Shown: piece by piece, positions 1 to 7,196 of the stretch
How the letters are laid out: every line of letters begins with the position of its first letter
Position numbering within the stretch: position 1 is the first letter of the stretch
From: Gemmatimonadales bacterium UBA2960
GTDB taxonomy: Bacteria > Gemmatimonadota > Gemmatimonadetes > Longimicrobiales > Gaopeijiaceae
Direction of reading: 5' to 3'
Assembly (NCBI GenBank): GCA_002348465.1
Contig: DEBI01000040.1
Coordinates: forward strand, 4,445 to 26,301
Length of the DNA: 21,857 nt
Position numbers and translations under genes: made by a program
The notes under the pieces: model-generated
Database searches by the model: none
The model's input: the letters and a program-made list of their open reading frames with translations, nothing else
What the model was told of the DNA's origin: nothing

Positions 1-91
1 TCGGTGCGAGTACCGGATGCACCAGCTTTGAGGCTCGACGCACTTTATTGCGGTCGCTAGAATCCGTGCCGACCTCGGCATGCTGAGTTGA
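1..91. other. Window edge upstream of tRNA-Sec, no assignable gene
   Basis: Two plus-strand frames are open from the window edge, one ending in TAG at 58-60 and one in TGA at 82-84. Either could be the last residues of a gene running in from the left, and selA or selB would fit the context. The short translations contain no motif I recognise, so no product is assigned. Confidence 0.3.
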
Positions 92-188
92 GGGGGCGGA
101 GGGGGACTGGTGTCCTCGGCGGTCTTCAAAACCGTGCAGTCCGGCTAGAACCCGGACGGGTGGGTTCGATTCCCACACGTTCCCGCCA
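92..188 (+). tRNA. selC: tRNA-Sec (selenocysteine, anticodon TCA)
   Basis: This RNA decodes UGA as selenocysteine with SelA and SelB. Folding by eye gives an acceptor stem of 92-99 with 177-184 (seven pairs including two G-T wobbles, closed by a G99/A177 mismatch). The six-pair D stem is 102-107 with 112-117 and has a four-base loop. The anticodon stem is 119-123 with 131-135, with loop CTTCAAA and anticodon TCA at 126-128. The long variable arm is six pairs (139-144 with 152-157), and the T arm is 160-176. Discriminator G185 and an encoded CCA (186-188) follow. The 8+5 acceptor/T organisation, long D stem, large variable arm and UCA anticodon together identify tRNA-Sec rather than a suppressor or tRNA-Ser. 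No selenoprotein gene is apparent in the window; selA and selB presumably lie elsewhere, perhaps just upstream. Confidence 0.95.
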
Positions 189-197
189 GCCAGTAGA

Positions 198-219
198 CAG
201 CTTCCGGTTCGTGAAGCTG
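198..219. other. Hairpin downstream of tRNA-Sec and DUF5683 gene
   Basis: A perfect seven-pair inverted repeat (CAGCTTC at 198-204, GAAGCTG at 213-219) encloses an eight-base loop. It begins ten bases after the tRNA-Sec CCA end and is also about 30 bases beyond the stop of the convergent minus-strand DUF5683 gene. It could stop transcription from either side or protect a 3' end, but no T tract follows on either strand, so a canonical intrinsic terminator is not supported. Confidence 0.4.
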
Positions 220-248
220 GGCTAGCTGAGTTGATCGCTCATTCGATA

Positions 249-863
249 TCAGTGTGAATTAGGCAGTTGGATCCTGATCCCAATGTCGACTGCCCCGTCC
301 GTGGAAAGCTGTGTCTCGATATCTAGTGGAGCTGGGAAACCAGCTAGGTGCGCGGATACGTAGGCATCTGCCGCACTGAGTAGCACGAGAAAGATGCTGA
401 AAGCCGCGAGATCTTCGTGTTGCTCTTTTCTTGAGTCCAACAAGCCGCGGACATCTCTCAGGCGCCCGTCACTGTTCAGGGCTTCCTGAATCTCATCTGG
501 ATCAGTTACTCCAAGTGAGGCGAGCTCGTTTATCAGGGCTCCCTCGGTCAGCTGCACGCGATCTTGGGCGGTGCCAATTCGAACCCTAGTGCGCAAGAGC
601 GTGTACACGGTTGCCGCTTGCGCGGCGAAGTAGAAACCTCCCCGCGTGTGGGAACCGATTGAGGCATGTCCCCATCCTGGAACTATGACGGCTCTCAGGA
701 ACGCTCCTCCTGGGGAAATATTGCTTGGTCTCGTGGTGTCCAGCGCCCCGACATCGTTTGTAACCGTAGAAGAGATCTCTTGAGCAGACAGTTTGGAATG
801 CGAAGTGTCTAGAAAGGCTGGCACAGACGAGTAGAGCAGGAATACATGGCAGAAAGCCGCCAT
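249..863 (-). CDS. DUF5683-type envelope protein
   Basis: This is a 204-residue protein with a hydrophobic N-terminus (residues 3-17) that looks like a signal or anchor segment. The core has the glycine-rich motif PGWGHASIG (62-70) followed by TRGGFYFAAQAA, then a hydrophobic stretch ending SAADAYVSAHL (163-173). This arrangement is typical of DUF5683, a family of unknown function in Gram-negative envelopes. The open frame extends upstream to 1103, but that extension lies inside the lpxH-like gene. The ATG at 863-861 is preceded by a GGAG (868-871) at good spacing, so I chose it. It lies 47 bases after the lpxH-like stop on the same strand, so the two are probably cotranscribed. Function is unknown and the family assignment is from motif recognition only. 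Confidence 0.75.
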   Translation of the reverse strand: MAAFCHVFLLYSSVPAFLDTSHSKLSAQEISSTVTNDVGALDTTRPSNISPGGAFLRAVIVPGWGHASIGSHTRGGFYFAAQAATVYTLLRTRVRIGTAQDRVQLTEGALINELASLGVTDPDEIQEALNSDGRLRDVRGLLDSRKEQHEDLAAFSIFLVLLSAADAYVSAHLAGFPAPLDIETQLSTDGAVDIGIRIQLPNSH

Positions 864-867
864 GATT

Positions 868-871
868 CTCC
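868..871 (-). promoter_or_regulatory. Ribosome binding site fixing the DUF5683 start
   Basis: On the minus strand this reads GGAG, four bases ahead of the ATG at 863-861. It decides against the longer reading frame that would start at 1103 inside the upstream gene. Confidence 0.6.
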
Positions 872-910
872 AAATGGAGTAGTTGTTTGACCTGAGAGAG
901 ATAGGGGGAT

Positions 911-1654
911 TCACCGTTTTCTCCAGTCGAGCAATTGAGGCCGCTCTCCTTCTTTCAGTATGACATAGCTCTGATGGAACACCCAATCCCCCGAGTTGAC
1001 GTACCAACGACCCGGCTCGGGCTCCCGCACGAGGGGTCGGTGAGTATGACCCAATAGGACTAGATCGAGTTCCCGATTGGACTTCAGTGTCTCCACTGCC
1101 CAAGCTTCTAGAGTGTTAGATCTATTGACCTGGTCGGCCCCTTGATCATCCCAACGGTCTTTCGTGTTCGAGACACGCTTGGCGATACGATCTCCGATCC
1201 GAACTGGAAGCATGCTGAATGCGAAGCGAGCGTGGGGTGATCGCAGGATTGCTCTGAAAGCACGATAGCCAGTGTCACCTGTACCTAGCCCGTCTCCGTG
1301 AGCGACTCGTGTGCAGTGACCTGCTAGATCGCGTGTAACGGGATGGTCCAGGAATTCGATGCCGACTTCTTCCCTTAGGTAACGGCCGCCCCACCAGTCG
1401 TGGTTTCCTCCCATTAGGGTAATTGGGATTCCGCTGTCTACTACTCTCCGTATTTGTCCGAGTAGAGGCTCGTTGCCTCTGGTCGTACCCCATTGATACT
1501 CGAACCAGAAGTCAAATAGGTCTCCGTTGAGAATTATCCCGGAGGCTACCGACGCGGCATGTTCGAGCCAACCGAGGAAGGCCTCCTGGTGGCTTGGAGG
1601 GGCGGCGCCATAGTGGACATCCGAGGCTACGTATACGGGCTTAGTCTTAGTCAC
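911..1654 (-). CDS. lpxH: UDP-2,3-diacylglucosamine diphosphatase-like metallophosphoesterase (LpxH-like)
   Basis: The protein belongs to the calcineurin-like metallophosphoesterase superfamily and most resembles LpxH, which hydrolyses UDP-2,3-diacylglucosamine to lipid X in lipid A synthesis at the inner face of the cytoplasmic membrane. In a 247-residue reading the metal-ligand motifs are in order: SDVH (Asp12, His14), NGDLFDFW (Asp45), GGNHDWW (Asn84, His85), VAHGDG (His119) and LGHTHRP (His203, His205). This set and the length of about 240 residues fit LpxH. The frame stays open to 1945, but that part overlaps the divergent lipoprotein gene. The most sensible start is GTG at 1654-1652, although it has no clear ribosome binding site. 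Envelope lipoprotein genes next door support the lipid A role. Some family members are general phosphoesterases, so substrate specificity is inferred. Confidence 0.82.
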   Translation of the reverse strand: MTKTKPVYVASDVHYGAAPPSHQEAFLGWLEHAASVASGIILNGDLFDFWFEYQWGTTRGNEPLLGQIRRVVDSGIPITLMGGNHDWWGGRYLREEVGIEFLDHPVTRDLAGHCTRVAHGDGLGTGDTGYRAFRAILRSPHARFAFSMLPVRIGDRIAKRVSNTKDRWDDQGADQVNRSNTLEAWAVETLKSNRELDLVLLGHTHRPLVREPEPGRWYVNSGDWVFHQSYVILKEGERPQLLDWRKR

Positions 1655-1686
1655 GGGTCTAAATGAACGTGAACCGTCGACACCTA

Positions 1687-1693
1687 AAAGGGG
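1687..1693 (+). promoter_or_regulatory. Ribosome binding site favouring the start at 1704
   Basis: The purine-rich AAAGGGG lies only one base ahead of the ATG at 1695 but ten bases ahead of the in-frame ATG at 1704, so the second ATG is the better start. The same 49-base divergent gap (1655-1703) must carry the promoters of both flanking genes, unless one is expressed from further away. I see no convincing -10 or -35 pair. Confidence 0.45.
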
Positions 1694-1703
1694 TATGATC
1701 GGT

Positions 1704-2411
1704 ATGCGACGTAAAAACAAGCTTAAATCCTGGCATTTTACCAAGAGGTGTGCAGCGGTGCTCTCGGTTGCCTTGGTCGGCTGCGGAACAGGGAGGGCGC
1801 TGGTATTGGGTCCACTGCCCGATCCGCTAGGTGCCGCTCGCGAAACCTCCATAAGAACAAGCTTGACTGTGCCGGCAAGAGTGGAGTTTCGTTGGATTCT
1901 GAACGAATCAGGGTCACGCGTTGATGGCTTAGGTGTTGTTCGCATCGAGCCTCCCGCAAGGGCCCGCTTAGATCTCTTCTTGGATAATGGAGAGGGAGTT
2001 TTGTCGGCTGCATTGGTAGATGACGAACTAAGACTTCCTGAAGGAGCTCCCGATGATATCCTCCCTCCAGTTGAGCTTATGTGGGGGACGCTCGGAGTTT
2101 TTCGACCGATGATGTCGGCTGAACTTGTTGGGGGCGATGAGCTTGAAGGTGAGGCTCACCGCTACCGGTACACGTCAGGAGACGGGAACGCTATCCACTA
2201 TGAAGTGAAGCACGATTTAGTTCGAGCTGTTGAGATGTTAGATGGTGGATCAGTTTTGCAGTCGGTTCATCTAGTGACTGTTGAGGGGGACGGATACCCG
2301 GTTGAAGCTACATATCGAAATCGAGTGGAATTTCGCGAACTCAAGATCACTCGCACTTCCGTCATCCCGGCCGACTCCTTCGACCCCTCTATTTGGGATC
2401 CACGGGAGTAG
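1704..2411 (+). CDS. LolB/DUF4292-like outer-membrane lipoprotein
   Basis: This 235-residue protein has a basic N-terminus (MRRKNKLK), a hydrophobic segment and a lipobox ending LVGC, with the lipidated cysteine at residue 27. The rest is rich in beta-strand-like alternation, and the stretch from about residue 52 (SIRTSLTVPARVEFRW) resembles the LolA/LolB-like fold of DUF4292 proteins. Such proteins help deliver or anchor lipoproteins at the outer membrane, but the resemblance here is structural impression, not a diagnostic motif. The gene is divergent from lpxH and overlaps the start region of the lptE-like gene downstream, so the two lipoproteins are probably cotranslated. An ATG at 1695 is possible but poorly spaced from the ribosome binding site. 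Confidence 0.6.
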   Translation: MRRKNKLKSWHFTKRCAAVLSVALVGCGTGRALVLGPLPDPLGAARETSIRTSLTVPARVEFRWILNESGSRVDGLGVVRIEPPARARLDLFLDNGEGVLSAALVDDELRLPEGAPDDILPPVELMWGTLGVFRPMMSAELVGGDELEGEAHRYRYTSGDGNAIHYEVKHDLVRAVEMLDGGSVLQSVHLVTVEGDGYPVEATYRNRVEFRELKITRTSVIPADSFDPSIWDPRE

Positions 2412-2422
2412 TAGATTTACTT

Positions 2423-3010
2423 ATGAGGAGTAGTCTAGAAAAAGAGGGGGGGCGCGAAGGCCTCAGTGCGGCGGGTTCGACTGGGTCGGGCTTCAGAGCG
2501 ACTCGAAGGTTTTTTGTACAGTGGACCGGCTTGCTTCTATCCGTAGCGTTCGCGGGCTGTAACTATTCCTTCGTAGCCGGCTCCTTCCCGCCTCCGCATG
2601 TGCAGTCTGTTGCGATCGAGCCATTTGAGAACGAGACGACACGCTTCGAGCTAACGGGCGAATTGTACGATCAACTTCTTCGCCGGCTCCCCAGCGCCTT
2701 GGGTGTCCGTACAGCGGGTGCTGATGTTGCAGACGCGATCGTCCGGGGTTCGATCACCCGGTACGACGTGGTGGCACCCAACTATCGAGCTGGTCAGCCA
2801 GGGCAGGCGGCAGCGGTGTTGCAGCGACAGGTGAACATCTCGGTCAGGGTTGAGATCGTAGATTTAGTCGAGAACGTGATTCTTTGGGAATCTACGAACG
2901 TTACTGCGAGAGGAGAGTATGCCGAAGGCTCGCCGGAGGACGGAGGGAGGCTGAGGGCCATCGAACTTCTTGTTCAGGAGATAGTAGACGGGGCTCAGTC
3001 CAACTGGTAG
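2423..3010 (+). CDS. lptE: LptE-like LPS-assembly lipoprotein
   Basis: The predicted lipoprotein has 195 residues from the ATG at 2423. An unusually long hydrophilic leader of about 30 residues precedes the hydrophobic segment, and the lipobox ends FAGC with Cys46. After it, CNYSF and a VQSVAIEPFENETTR stretch match the LptE family, which plugs the LptD barrel and helps export LPS to the cell surface. The middle part (VADAIVRGSITRYD) and the later VEIVDLVENVILWES are also typical. A TTG at 2393, inside the preceding gene, would give a longer form. The adjacent lipid A hydrolase and LolB-like lipoprotein support an envelope-biogenesis role. Confidence 0.75.
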   Translation: MRSSLEKEGGREGLSAAGSTGSGFRATRRFFVQWTGLLLSVAFAGCNYSFVAGSFPPPHVQSVAIEPFENETTRFELTGELYDQLLRRLPSALGVRTAGADVADAIVRGSITRYDVVAPNYRAGQPGQAAAVLQRQVNISVRVEIVDLVENVILWESTNVTARGEYAEGSPEDGGRLRAIELLVQEIVDGAQSNW

Positions 3011-3032
3011 TTTCGGCTCCGACTTTTCTGGA

Positions 3033-3054
3033 AGGGCCCGCCGCCCTCGTGTTT
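3033..3054 (+). terminator. Weak intrinsic terminator candidate
   Basis: AGGGC (3033-3037) pairs with GCCCT (3043-3047) around a five-base loop, followed by a short T-rich stretch (TGTTTT, 3049-3054). It sits 23 bases after the lptE-like stop and before the antiporter operon. The stem is short, so termination may be partial. Confidence 0.4.
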
Positions 3055-3082
3055 TGAAACCAAATTAAGGTTAGGAGTCAGG

Positions 3083-3556
3083 GTGCTCCGAGCATTCGGA
3101 TTGGGACTCACACTTTTTGCGTTCTGGCTGGCTTTGTCCGGCCATTACACGCCGCTACTGCTCACGCTCGGAGTAGTTTCGTGTGTGCTCGTCGTGTACC
3201 TATCTCATCGGATGGAAGCCATCGACGAGGAAGGCGTACCGTTACAGGTATCACTGCGTATTTTGGCTTATCTACCCTGGCTTCTGAAAGAAATCTTCGT
3301 CGCTAACATCGTCGTTGCGAAGGTGATTCTCCGCCCTCAGCTAAAGATCAGTCCGCGAATCGTATTCTTTCACGGGACGCAAAAGACAGACTTGGGTAGG
3401 GCGATCTATGCCAACTCCATAACTCTCACGCCTGGTACGATCACAACGGGCGTAAACGGAAACGAGTTTGAGATCCACGCGCTACGTGCTGCTGATCTCG
3501 AGACCGGTGAAGAGCAGGCGATGGATCTGCGCTGCTCGAGGGTGGAGGGGAACTGA
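3083..3556 (+). CDS. mrpE: Monovalent cation/H+ antiporter subunit E (MrpE/MnhE)
   Basis: This is the 157-residue E subunit of an Mrp-type sodium/proton antiporter, equivalent to MbhA in membrane-bound hydrogenases. About two hydrophobic N-terminal helices (residues 4-44) are followed by a third hydrophobic region (62-82). The cytoplasmic domain contains the family signature YANSITLTPGTITT. The GTG start is preceded by GGAG (3074-3077) at five-base spacing. It is the first gene of the antiporter operon and ends five bases before the next start. The C-terminus is shorter than in many MrpE proteins but includes the conserved domain. Confidence 0.92.
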   Translation: MLRAFGLGLTLFAFWLALSGHYTPLLLTLGVVSCVLVVYLSHRMEAIDEEGVPLQVSLRILAYLPWLLKEIFVANIVVAKVILRPQLKISPRIVFFHGTQKTDLGRAIYANSITLTPGTITTGVNGNEFEIHALRAADLETGEEQAMDLRCSRVEGN

Positions 3557-3560
3557 TCGT

Positions 3561-3845
3561 ATGTTCATTGCCGCCACCCTAGGAATCTTGGCCGCCATGT
3601 CGATGGCTTTGGTCCGTGCACTCATGGGCCCCACTGTTTACGACAGGGTTCTGGCTGTGAACACGTTCGGAACGAAGACAGTGCTGCTGATAGCCGCTCT
3701 AGGTTTCCTTACCGAGCGCCCGGAATTTCTCGACCTCGCGCTTGTCTACGCACTGATCAACTTCATTGGAACAATCGCGGTATTGAAGTTCTTCGAGTTC
3801 GGAGACCTTGGGTTGACCAGAAGGTTGAATCGGGAGGCTGAATGA
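3561..3845 (+). CDS. mrpF: Monovalent cation/H+ antiporter subunit F (MrpF/MnhF)
   Basis: This small three-helix membrane protein has 94 residues. The RALMGPTVYDRVLAVN motif (residues 16-31) and the TKTVLLIAALGFLTERPEFLDLA region are typical of MrpF and MbhB. The frame is open further upstream to 3468 inside mrpE, but the ATG at 3561 is preceded by GGAGGGG (3544-3550) and gives the normal family length. The stop overlaps the next start (ATGA), indicating translational coupling. Confidence 0.93.
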   Translation: MFIAATLGILAAMSMALVRALMGPTVYDRVLAVNTFGTKTVLLIAALGFLTERPEFLDLALVYALINFIGTIAVLKFFEFGDLGLTRRLNREAE

Positions 3846-4192
3846 TGGATATGGCCCTTGACGCGCTCAGTTGGATATCGATCACGGCCGGGTTGTTCTT
3901 CATCCTAGTTGGGACGCTCGGGGTTCTCAGGATGCCAGACGTTTACACACGGCTCCATGCCGCGGGTATGACGGATACGATGGGTGCCGGTTTCTTGATT
4001 CTTGGAATGCTCTTTCAGACCATTGAGGCCATCGCTCACGGTGAGTCGGCCTGGTGGTTCATCCTCATTCGGTTAGTGCTGATATATCTATTTTTGCTCT
4101 TCACCAGTCCGATTGCTACGCACGCTCTTGCTCGGGCCGGACTCGCGGGTGGGTTGAAGCCTTGGTCTGCACCGGGAGATGATGAAGAATGA
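3842..4192 (+). CDS. mrpG: Monovalent cation/H+ antiporter subunit G (MrpG/MnhG)
   Basis: This 116-residue three-helix subunit has the hallmark GTLGVLRMPDVYTRLHAAGMTDTMG (shown here only as the region at residues 24-48; key residues Arg-Met-Pro-Asp and Leu-His-Ala). It is followed by a helix and the C-terminal segment LFTSPIATHALARAG, all typical of MrpG and MbhC. It starts within the mrpF stop by a four-base overlap and overlaps the DUF4040 gene by four bases at its end. The order E-F-G matches the first three genes of Mbh-type operons rather than the A-B-C-D-E-F-G order of classical Mrp operons. Confidence 0.93.
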   Translation: MMDMALDALSWISITAGLFFILVGTLGVLRMPDVYTRLHAAGMTDTMGAGFLILGMLFQTIEAIAHGESAWWFILIRLVLIYLFLLFTSPIATHALARAGLAGGLKPWSAPGDDEE

Positions 4193-4863
4193 CCGAGACC
4201 ATGGTGCAGATTGTCGATGTGGTGCTGCTTATACTTTTGGCGATAACGGGTATAGCCGTGATCCGGACCCGTAATCTATTCGTAGCTGTGATGCTGGCGG
4301 GTATATACAGTCTAGTTTCAGCCGGACTGTTCGTAGTGATGGATGCCGTTGATGTGGCGTTCACTGAGGCAGCGGTCGGCGCGGGGATCTCGACAGTACT
4401 TCTGTTATGTACGCTGGCTCTAGTAGGCTACAAGGAGTCAAAGCCGCAACACACAACGATCTTGCCGCTGTTCGTCGTGATAGTCACGGGTGGTGTTCTG
4501 GTATACGGAACGGCCGAGATTCCCCCATTTGGTGAGCCAGACAATCCGGCTCACCAGAATGTAGCCGCGCACTATATCCATGATTCAGGAGATGAGATTG
4601 GCCATATCCCTAATGTCGTTACGTCGGTCCTAGCATCGTACCGTGGTTATGACACGATGGGTGAAACGGCCGTAATCTTTACGGCCATGGTGGGGGTTTT
4701 GCTCCTACTATCCCGCGGGTCACTTCCCAAGCGCGTGTATCATGCAGGTCACTGGCATAAGGTGAAGCGGGGTATGACTCGTGAAGACCTGATCGCAGAA
4801 ATGGAAGACGAGGAAGCCCACGACAGCACCGTCGTGGGAGGGGAGGACGAGGAGGATGGATGA
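4189..4863 (+). CDS. MrpA C-terminal-like subunit (DUF4040/MbhD plus MbhE domains)
   Basis: This 224-residue membrane protein corresponds to the C-terminal part of MrpA, here a stand-alone gene. The first domain (residues 8-82) is DUF4040/MbhD-like, with DVAFTEAAVGAGIST (55-69), a stretch thought to lie in the ion path of Mrp and Mbh complexes. The second domain (about 88-175) is MbhE-like, with NVVTSVLASYRGYDTMGET (142-160) and a final helix. Pyrococcus MbhD and MbhE are separate proteins; here the two domains are fused. The loop between them is rich in histidine (121-139). The C-terminus is long and acidic, including GGEDEEDG. It overlaps mrpG by four bases and mrpB by eight. Confidence 0.85.
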   Translation: MTETMVQIVDVVLLILLAITGIAVIRTRNLFVAVMLAGIYSLVSAGLFVVMDAVDVAFTEAAVGAGISTVLLLCTLALVGYKESKPQHTTILPLFVVIVTGGVLVYGTAEIPPFGEPDNPAHQNVAAHYIHDSGDEIGHIPNVVTSVLASYRGYDTMGETAVIFTAMVGVLLLLSRGSLPKRVYHAGHWHKVKRGMTREDLIAEMEDEEAHDSTVVGGEDEEDG

Positions 4864-5290
4864 TCGAGTAATCCTTCGCGTGGGTACGAAGGTTCTGAGT
4901 CCTTTCATTCTCCTATTTGCTCTTTACGTGCAATTCCACGGCGACTACGGCCCGGGAGGGGGCTTTCAGGCGGGTGTGATATTCGCAGCAGTGTTCGTGC
5001 TCTACGCCCTGGTGTTTGGACTCGAGAGGGCCATGAAGGTCATGCCAGCAAAGGTTGCTTATGCATGTGGAGCCCTGGGTGTAGCGCTGTATCTAGGGGT
5101 AGGCTACCTGTCGATGTTCCGGGGCGGTGAGTTCCTTAATTACAGTTATCTCTTCGATCCTGAGCACGATCCCACACACGGTCAGCACTACGGAATTATC
5201 GGAGTAGAGCTTGGTGTTCTAGTAACCGTGTTTGGAGTCATGGTAGCACTCTTTTACGCATTTGCAGGCCGGAGGAGAGTCGACACGTGA
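4856..5290 (+). CDS. mrpB: Monovalent cation/H+ antiporter subunit B (MrpB/MnhB)
   Basis: This 144-residue, four-helix protein carries the MrpB signature around HGDYGPGGGFQAGVI (28-42) and a C-terminal GIIGVELGVLVTVFG helix. It is equivalent to MbhF. The loop between helices three and four carries four histidines in a short stretch (DPEHDPTHGQHYG), which I do not recall as a family feature. It overlaps the neighbours on both sides (eight bases with the DUF4040 gene, four with mrpC). Confidence 0.92.
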   Translation: MDDRVILRVGTKVLSPFILLFALYVQFHGDYGPGGGFQAGVIFAAVFVLYALVFGLERAMKVMPAKVAYACGALGVALYLGVGYLSMFRGGEFLNYSYLFDPEHDPTHGQHYGIIGVELGVLVTVFGVMVALFYAFAGRRRVDT

Positions 5291-5712
5291 TCTCCTTTAC
5301 CTTGTTCAACTATTGGGCGGTGATTGTCCTAATGATGGTTGGCTTTTATGCGCTGATCTCTCGGGACAACCTCGTTAAGAAGCTCATTGGGCTGAATATC
5401 TTCCAAACATCCGTGATCATGATGTACGTCTCATTTGGGAAGATCAGCGGTGGAACTGCCCCTATCCTCATTGAATCAGGCGGGCATGGCGGCGACGGTC
5501 ACGGAGTTCAGGTCGCTGGGGATGCCGCACATGCTATCAGGGATGGTGCTGAAATCCTCTACTCGAATCCTATTCCTCACGTACTGATGCTTACTGCAAT
5601 CGTTGTGGGAGTGGCGACCCTGGCCCTAGGTCTCAGTCTGGTCGTGCGCATCAATGAAGCATATGGCACGATTGAGGAAGACGAGATCACGAGAAAGGAT
5701 AACGCCGCGTGA
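5287..5712 (+). CDS. mrpC: Monovalent cation/H+ antiporter subunit C (MrpC/MnhC, NuoK-like)
   Basis: This is the NuoK-like three-helix subunit, 141 residues. GLNIFQTSVIMMYVSFG (35-51) and NPIPHVLMLTAIVVGVATLA (94-113) are the conserved helices two and three. Between them, residues 60-93 form an enlarged loop rich in glycine and histidine (GGHGGDGHG at 65-73) that is longer than in typical MrpC. The GTG start overlaps the mrpB stop (GTGA), and the gene itself ends overlapping the GTG of the first mrpD-like gene. Confidence 0.92.
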   Translation: MISFTLFNYWAVIVLMMVGFYALISRDNLVKKLIGLNIFQTSVIMMYVSFGKISGGTAPILIESGGHGGDGHGVQVAGDAAHAIRDGAEILYSNPIPHVLMLTAIVVGVATLALGLSLVVRINEAYGTIEEDEITRKDNAA

Positions 5713-7196
5713 GCCAGAATCTTCCAGCGCTCCTGGTCGTTGTTCCGATGATGCTTGCGCCGATTGCGGCGCTTATCAATCGATCAGGTCCTGCATGGAT
5801 CATAGCTACATCCGGAGCATGGTTCGCATTCGGAGCCTCAGTCCAGCTGCTTCGTAGGGTAATGACCGACGGAGTGATTGTTTATTCTCTCGGCGGCTGG
5901 GTTGCGCCGATTGGAATCGAATACCGCATAGATCAGCTGGGCGCCTTCGTCACACTCATAGTTTCCGCAATCGCAGCGATAGGTGTGCTCTACGCTCGTA
6001 CTAGCGTTGCATCAGAGATCGAGGAAGATCGACACGCACTGTTTTATGCGGCGTTCCTCCTGAACGTGTGTGGCCTTCTCGGGATCGCGATAACGGGAGA
6101 CGTCTTCAACGTCTTTGTCTTTCTAGAGATCTCATCTCTATCAGCCTACTCGATGATTGCGCTTGGCCAGGATCGTCGAGCTCTGACCTCCGCATTCCAG
6201 TACCTAATCATGGGCTCGGTTGGGGCGACCTTCATCGTTATAGGTATAGGCCTGCTTTTTGTTATGACCGGCACGCTTGGGATGGCGGACCTTGCGGAAC
6301 GCATACCGGCCATCTGGGCATCAGGGGACGGAGATCGAACGATCGCAGTGGCCTTCACTTTCCTCACAGTAGGGGTCACGCTCAAGCTGGCGCTCTTCCC
6401 GCTCCACTTGTGGTTGCCAAATGCGTACACCTATGCCCCGTCAGCCGTCACTGGGTATATGGCGGCGACGTCGACGAAGGTGAGCATATACTTGCTTTTG
6501 AGATTCTTCTTCTCTGTCTTTGGTGGGGAATTTTCGTTTGAACAGATGAGACTAGATGCGATCCTGATGCCTCTGGCTCTGGTCTCTATTCTCGCGATGT
6601 CGTCAGTCGCTATATATCAATCAAACGTCAAAAGATTGTTGGCATTCTCGTCGGTGGCCCAGATCGGTTACATGATCCTGGGAATCAGCTTCGGGTCCGT
6701 GATCGGAGTGGCAGCAGGAATCATTCATCTCTTCAACCATGCGCTTATGAAGGGCGCACTTTTCATGGCGATGGGCTGCGTCATGTATCGGATCGGTTCG
6801 GTCAGGATCGAAGACATGAAGGGTTTGGGTAAGTCGATGCCGTGGACGATGGCGGCCTTTGTCGGTGGTGGCCTGAGTATGATCGGCGTCCCTCTGACCG
6901 TGGGTTTTGTCAGTAAGTGGTACTTGCTTCAAGCTGCGATTACAGGGGGGAATTGGTTGGCTGCAGTGGTCGTTGTGGTAGGATCGCTAATGGCACTAGT
7001 GTACATCTGGAAGGTCATTGAGGTCGCCTATTTCAAACGTCGAGACAATGACGATCCGATAGAGGAGGCTCCTCTTGGCTTGCTGATCCCAACGTGGGTT
7101 CTGGTCGCGGCCAGCTTTTGGTTTGGAATAGATGCCGGGACGACTTCGGACGTTGCAATGTCGGCGGCCGAGTCGCTTCTTGGGATGATGCAATGA
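5709..7196 (+). CDS. mrpD: Monovalent cation/H+ antiporter subunit D (MrpD/MnhD, first copy)
   Basis: This 495-residue polytopic protein belongs to the NuoL/M/N and MrpD proton-channel family, with about 14 helices. Residues expected in the proton path are present: Glu140 in FVFLEISSL (TM5), Lys226 in LKLALFPLHLWLP (TM7), Lys257 in STKVSIYLL (TM8), and His344 with Lys348 in FNHALMKGALF (TM12). The APSAVTGYMAATSTK segment is MrpD/NuoN-like. It starts with GTG overlapping mrpC by four bases and ends in ATGA with the next channel gene. Of the three channel genes it is the best match to classical MrpD or MbhH. Confidence 0.92.
   Translation: MSQNLPALLVVVPMMLAPIAALINRSGPAWIIATSGAWFAFGASVQLLRRVMTDGVIVYSLGGWVAPIGIEYRIDQLGAFVTLIVSAIAAIGVLYARTSVASEIEEDRHALFYAAFLLNVCGLLGIAITGDVFNVFVFLEISSLSAYSMIALGQDRRALTSAFQYLIMGSVGATFIVIGIGLLFVMTGTLGMADLAERIPAIWASGDGDRTIAVAFTFLTVGVTLKLALFPLHLWLPNAYTYAPSAVTGYMAATSTKVSIYLLLRFFFSVFGGEFSFEQMRLDAILMPLALVSILAMSSVAIYQSNVKRLLAFSSVAQIGYMILGISFGSVIGVAAGIIHLFNHALMKGALFMAMGCVMYRIGSVRIEDMKGLGKSMPWTMAAFVGGGLSMIGVPLTVGFVSKWYLLQAAITGGNWLAAVVVVVGSLMALVYIWKVIEVAYFKRRDNDDPIEEAPLGLLIPTWVLVAASFWFGIDAGTTSDVAMSAAESLLGMMQ

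Noticed and set aside
864..1103. N-terminal extension of the DUF5683 gene frame
   Set aside because: It runs inside the lpxH-like gene on the same strand, is low in hydrophobic pattern, and a good ribosome binding site supports the ATG at 863.
1655..1945. N-terminal extension of the LpxH-like frame
   Set aside because: It overlaps the divergent lipoprotein gene and precedes the normal LpxH N-terminal strand; the catalytic core starts right after the GTG at 1654.
6068..6541. Plus-strand open frame inside the first mrpD-like gene
   Set aside because: It is a frame shadow of a strongly conserved membrane protein, with no recognisable product.
7094..7192. Upstream extension of the second channel gene
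   Set aside because: It lies inside the mrpD end in another frame; the ATG at 7193 forms a typical stop-start overlap.
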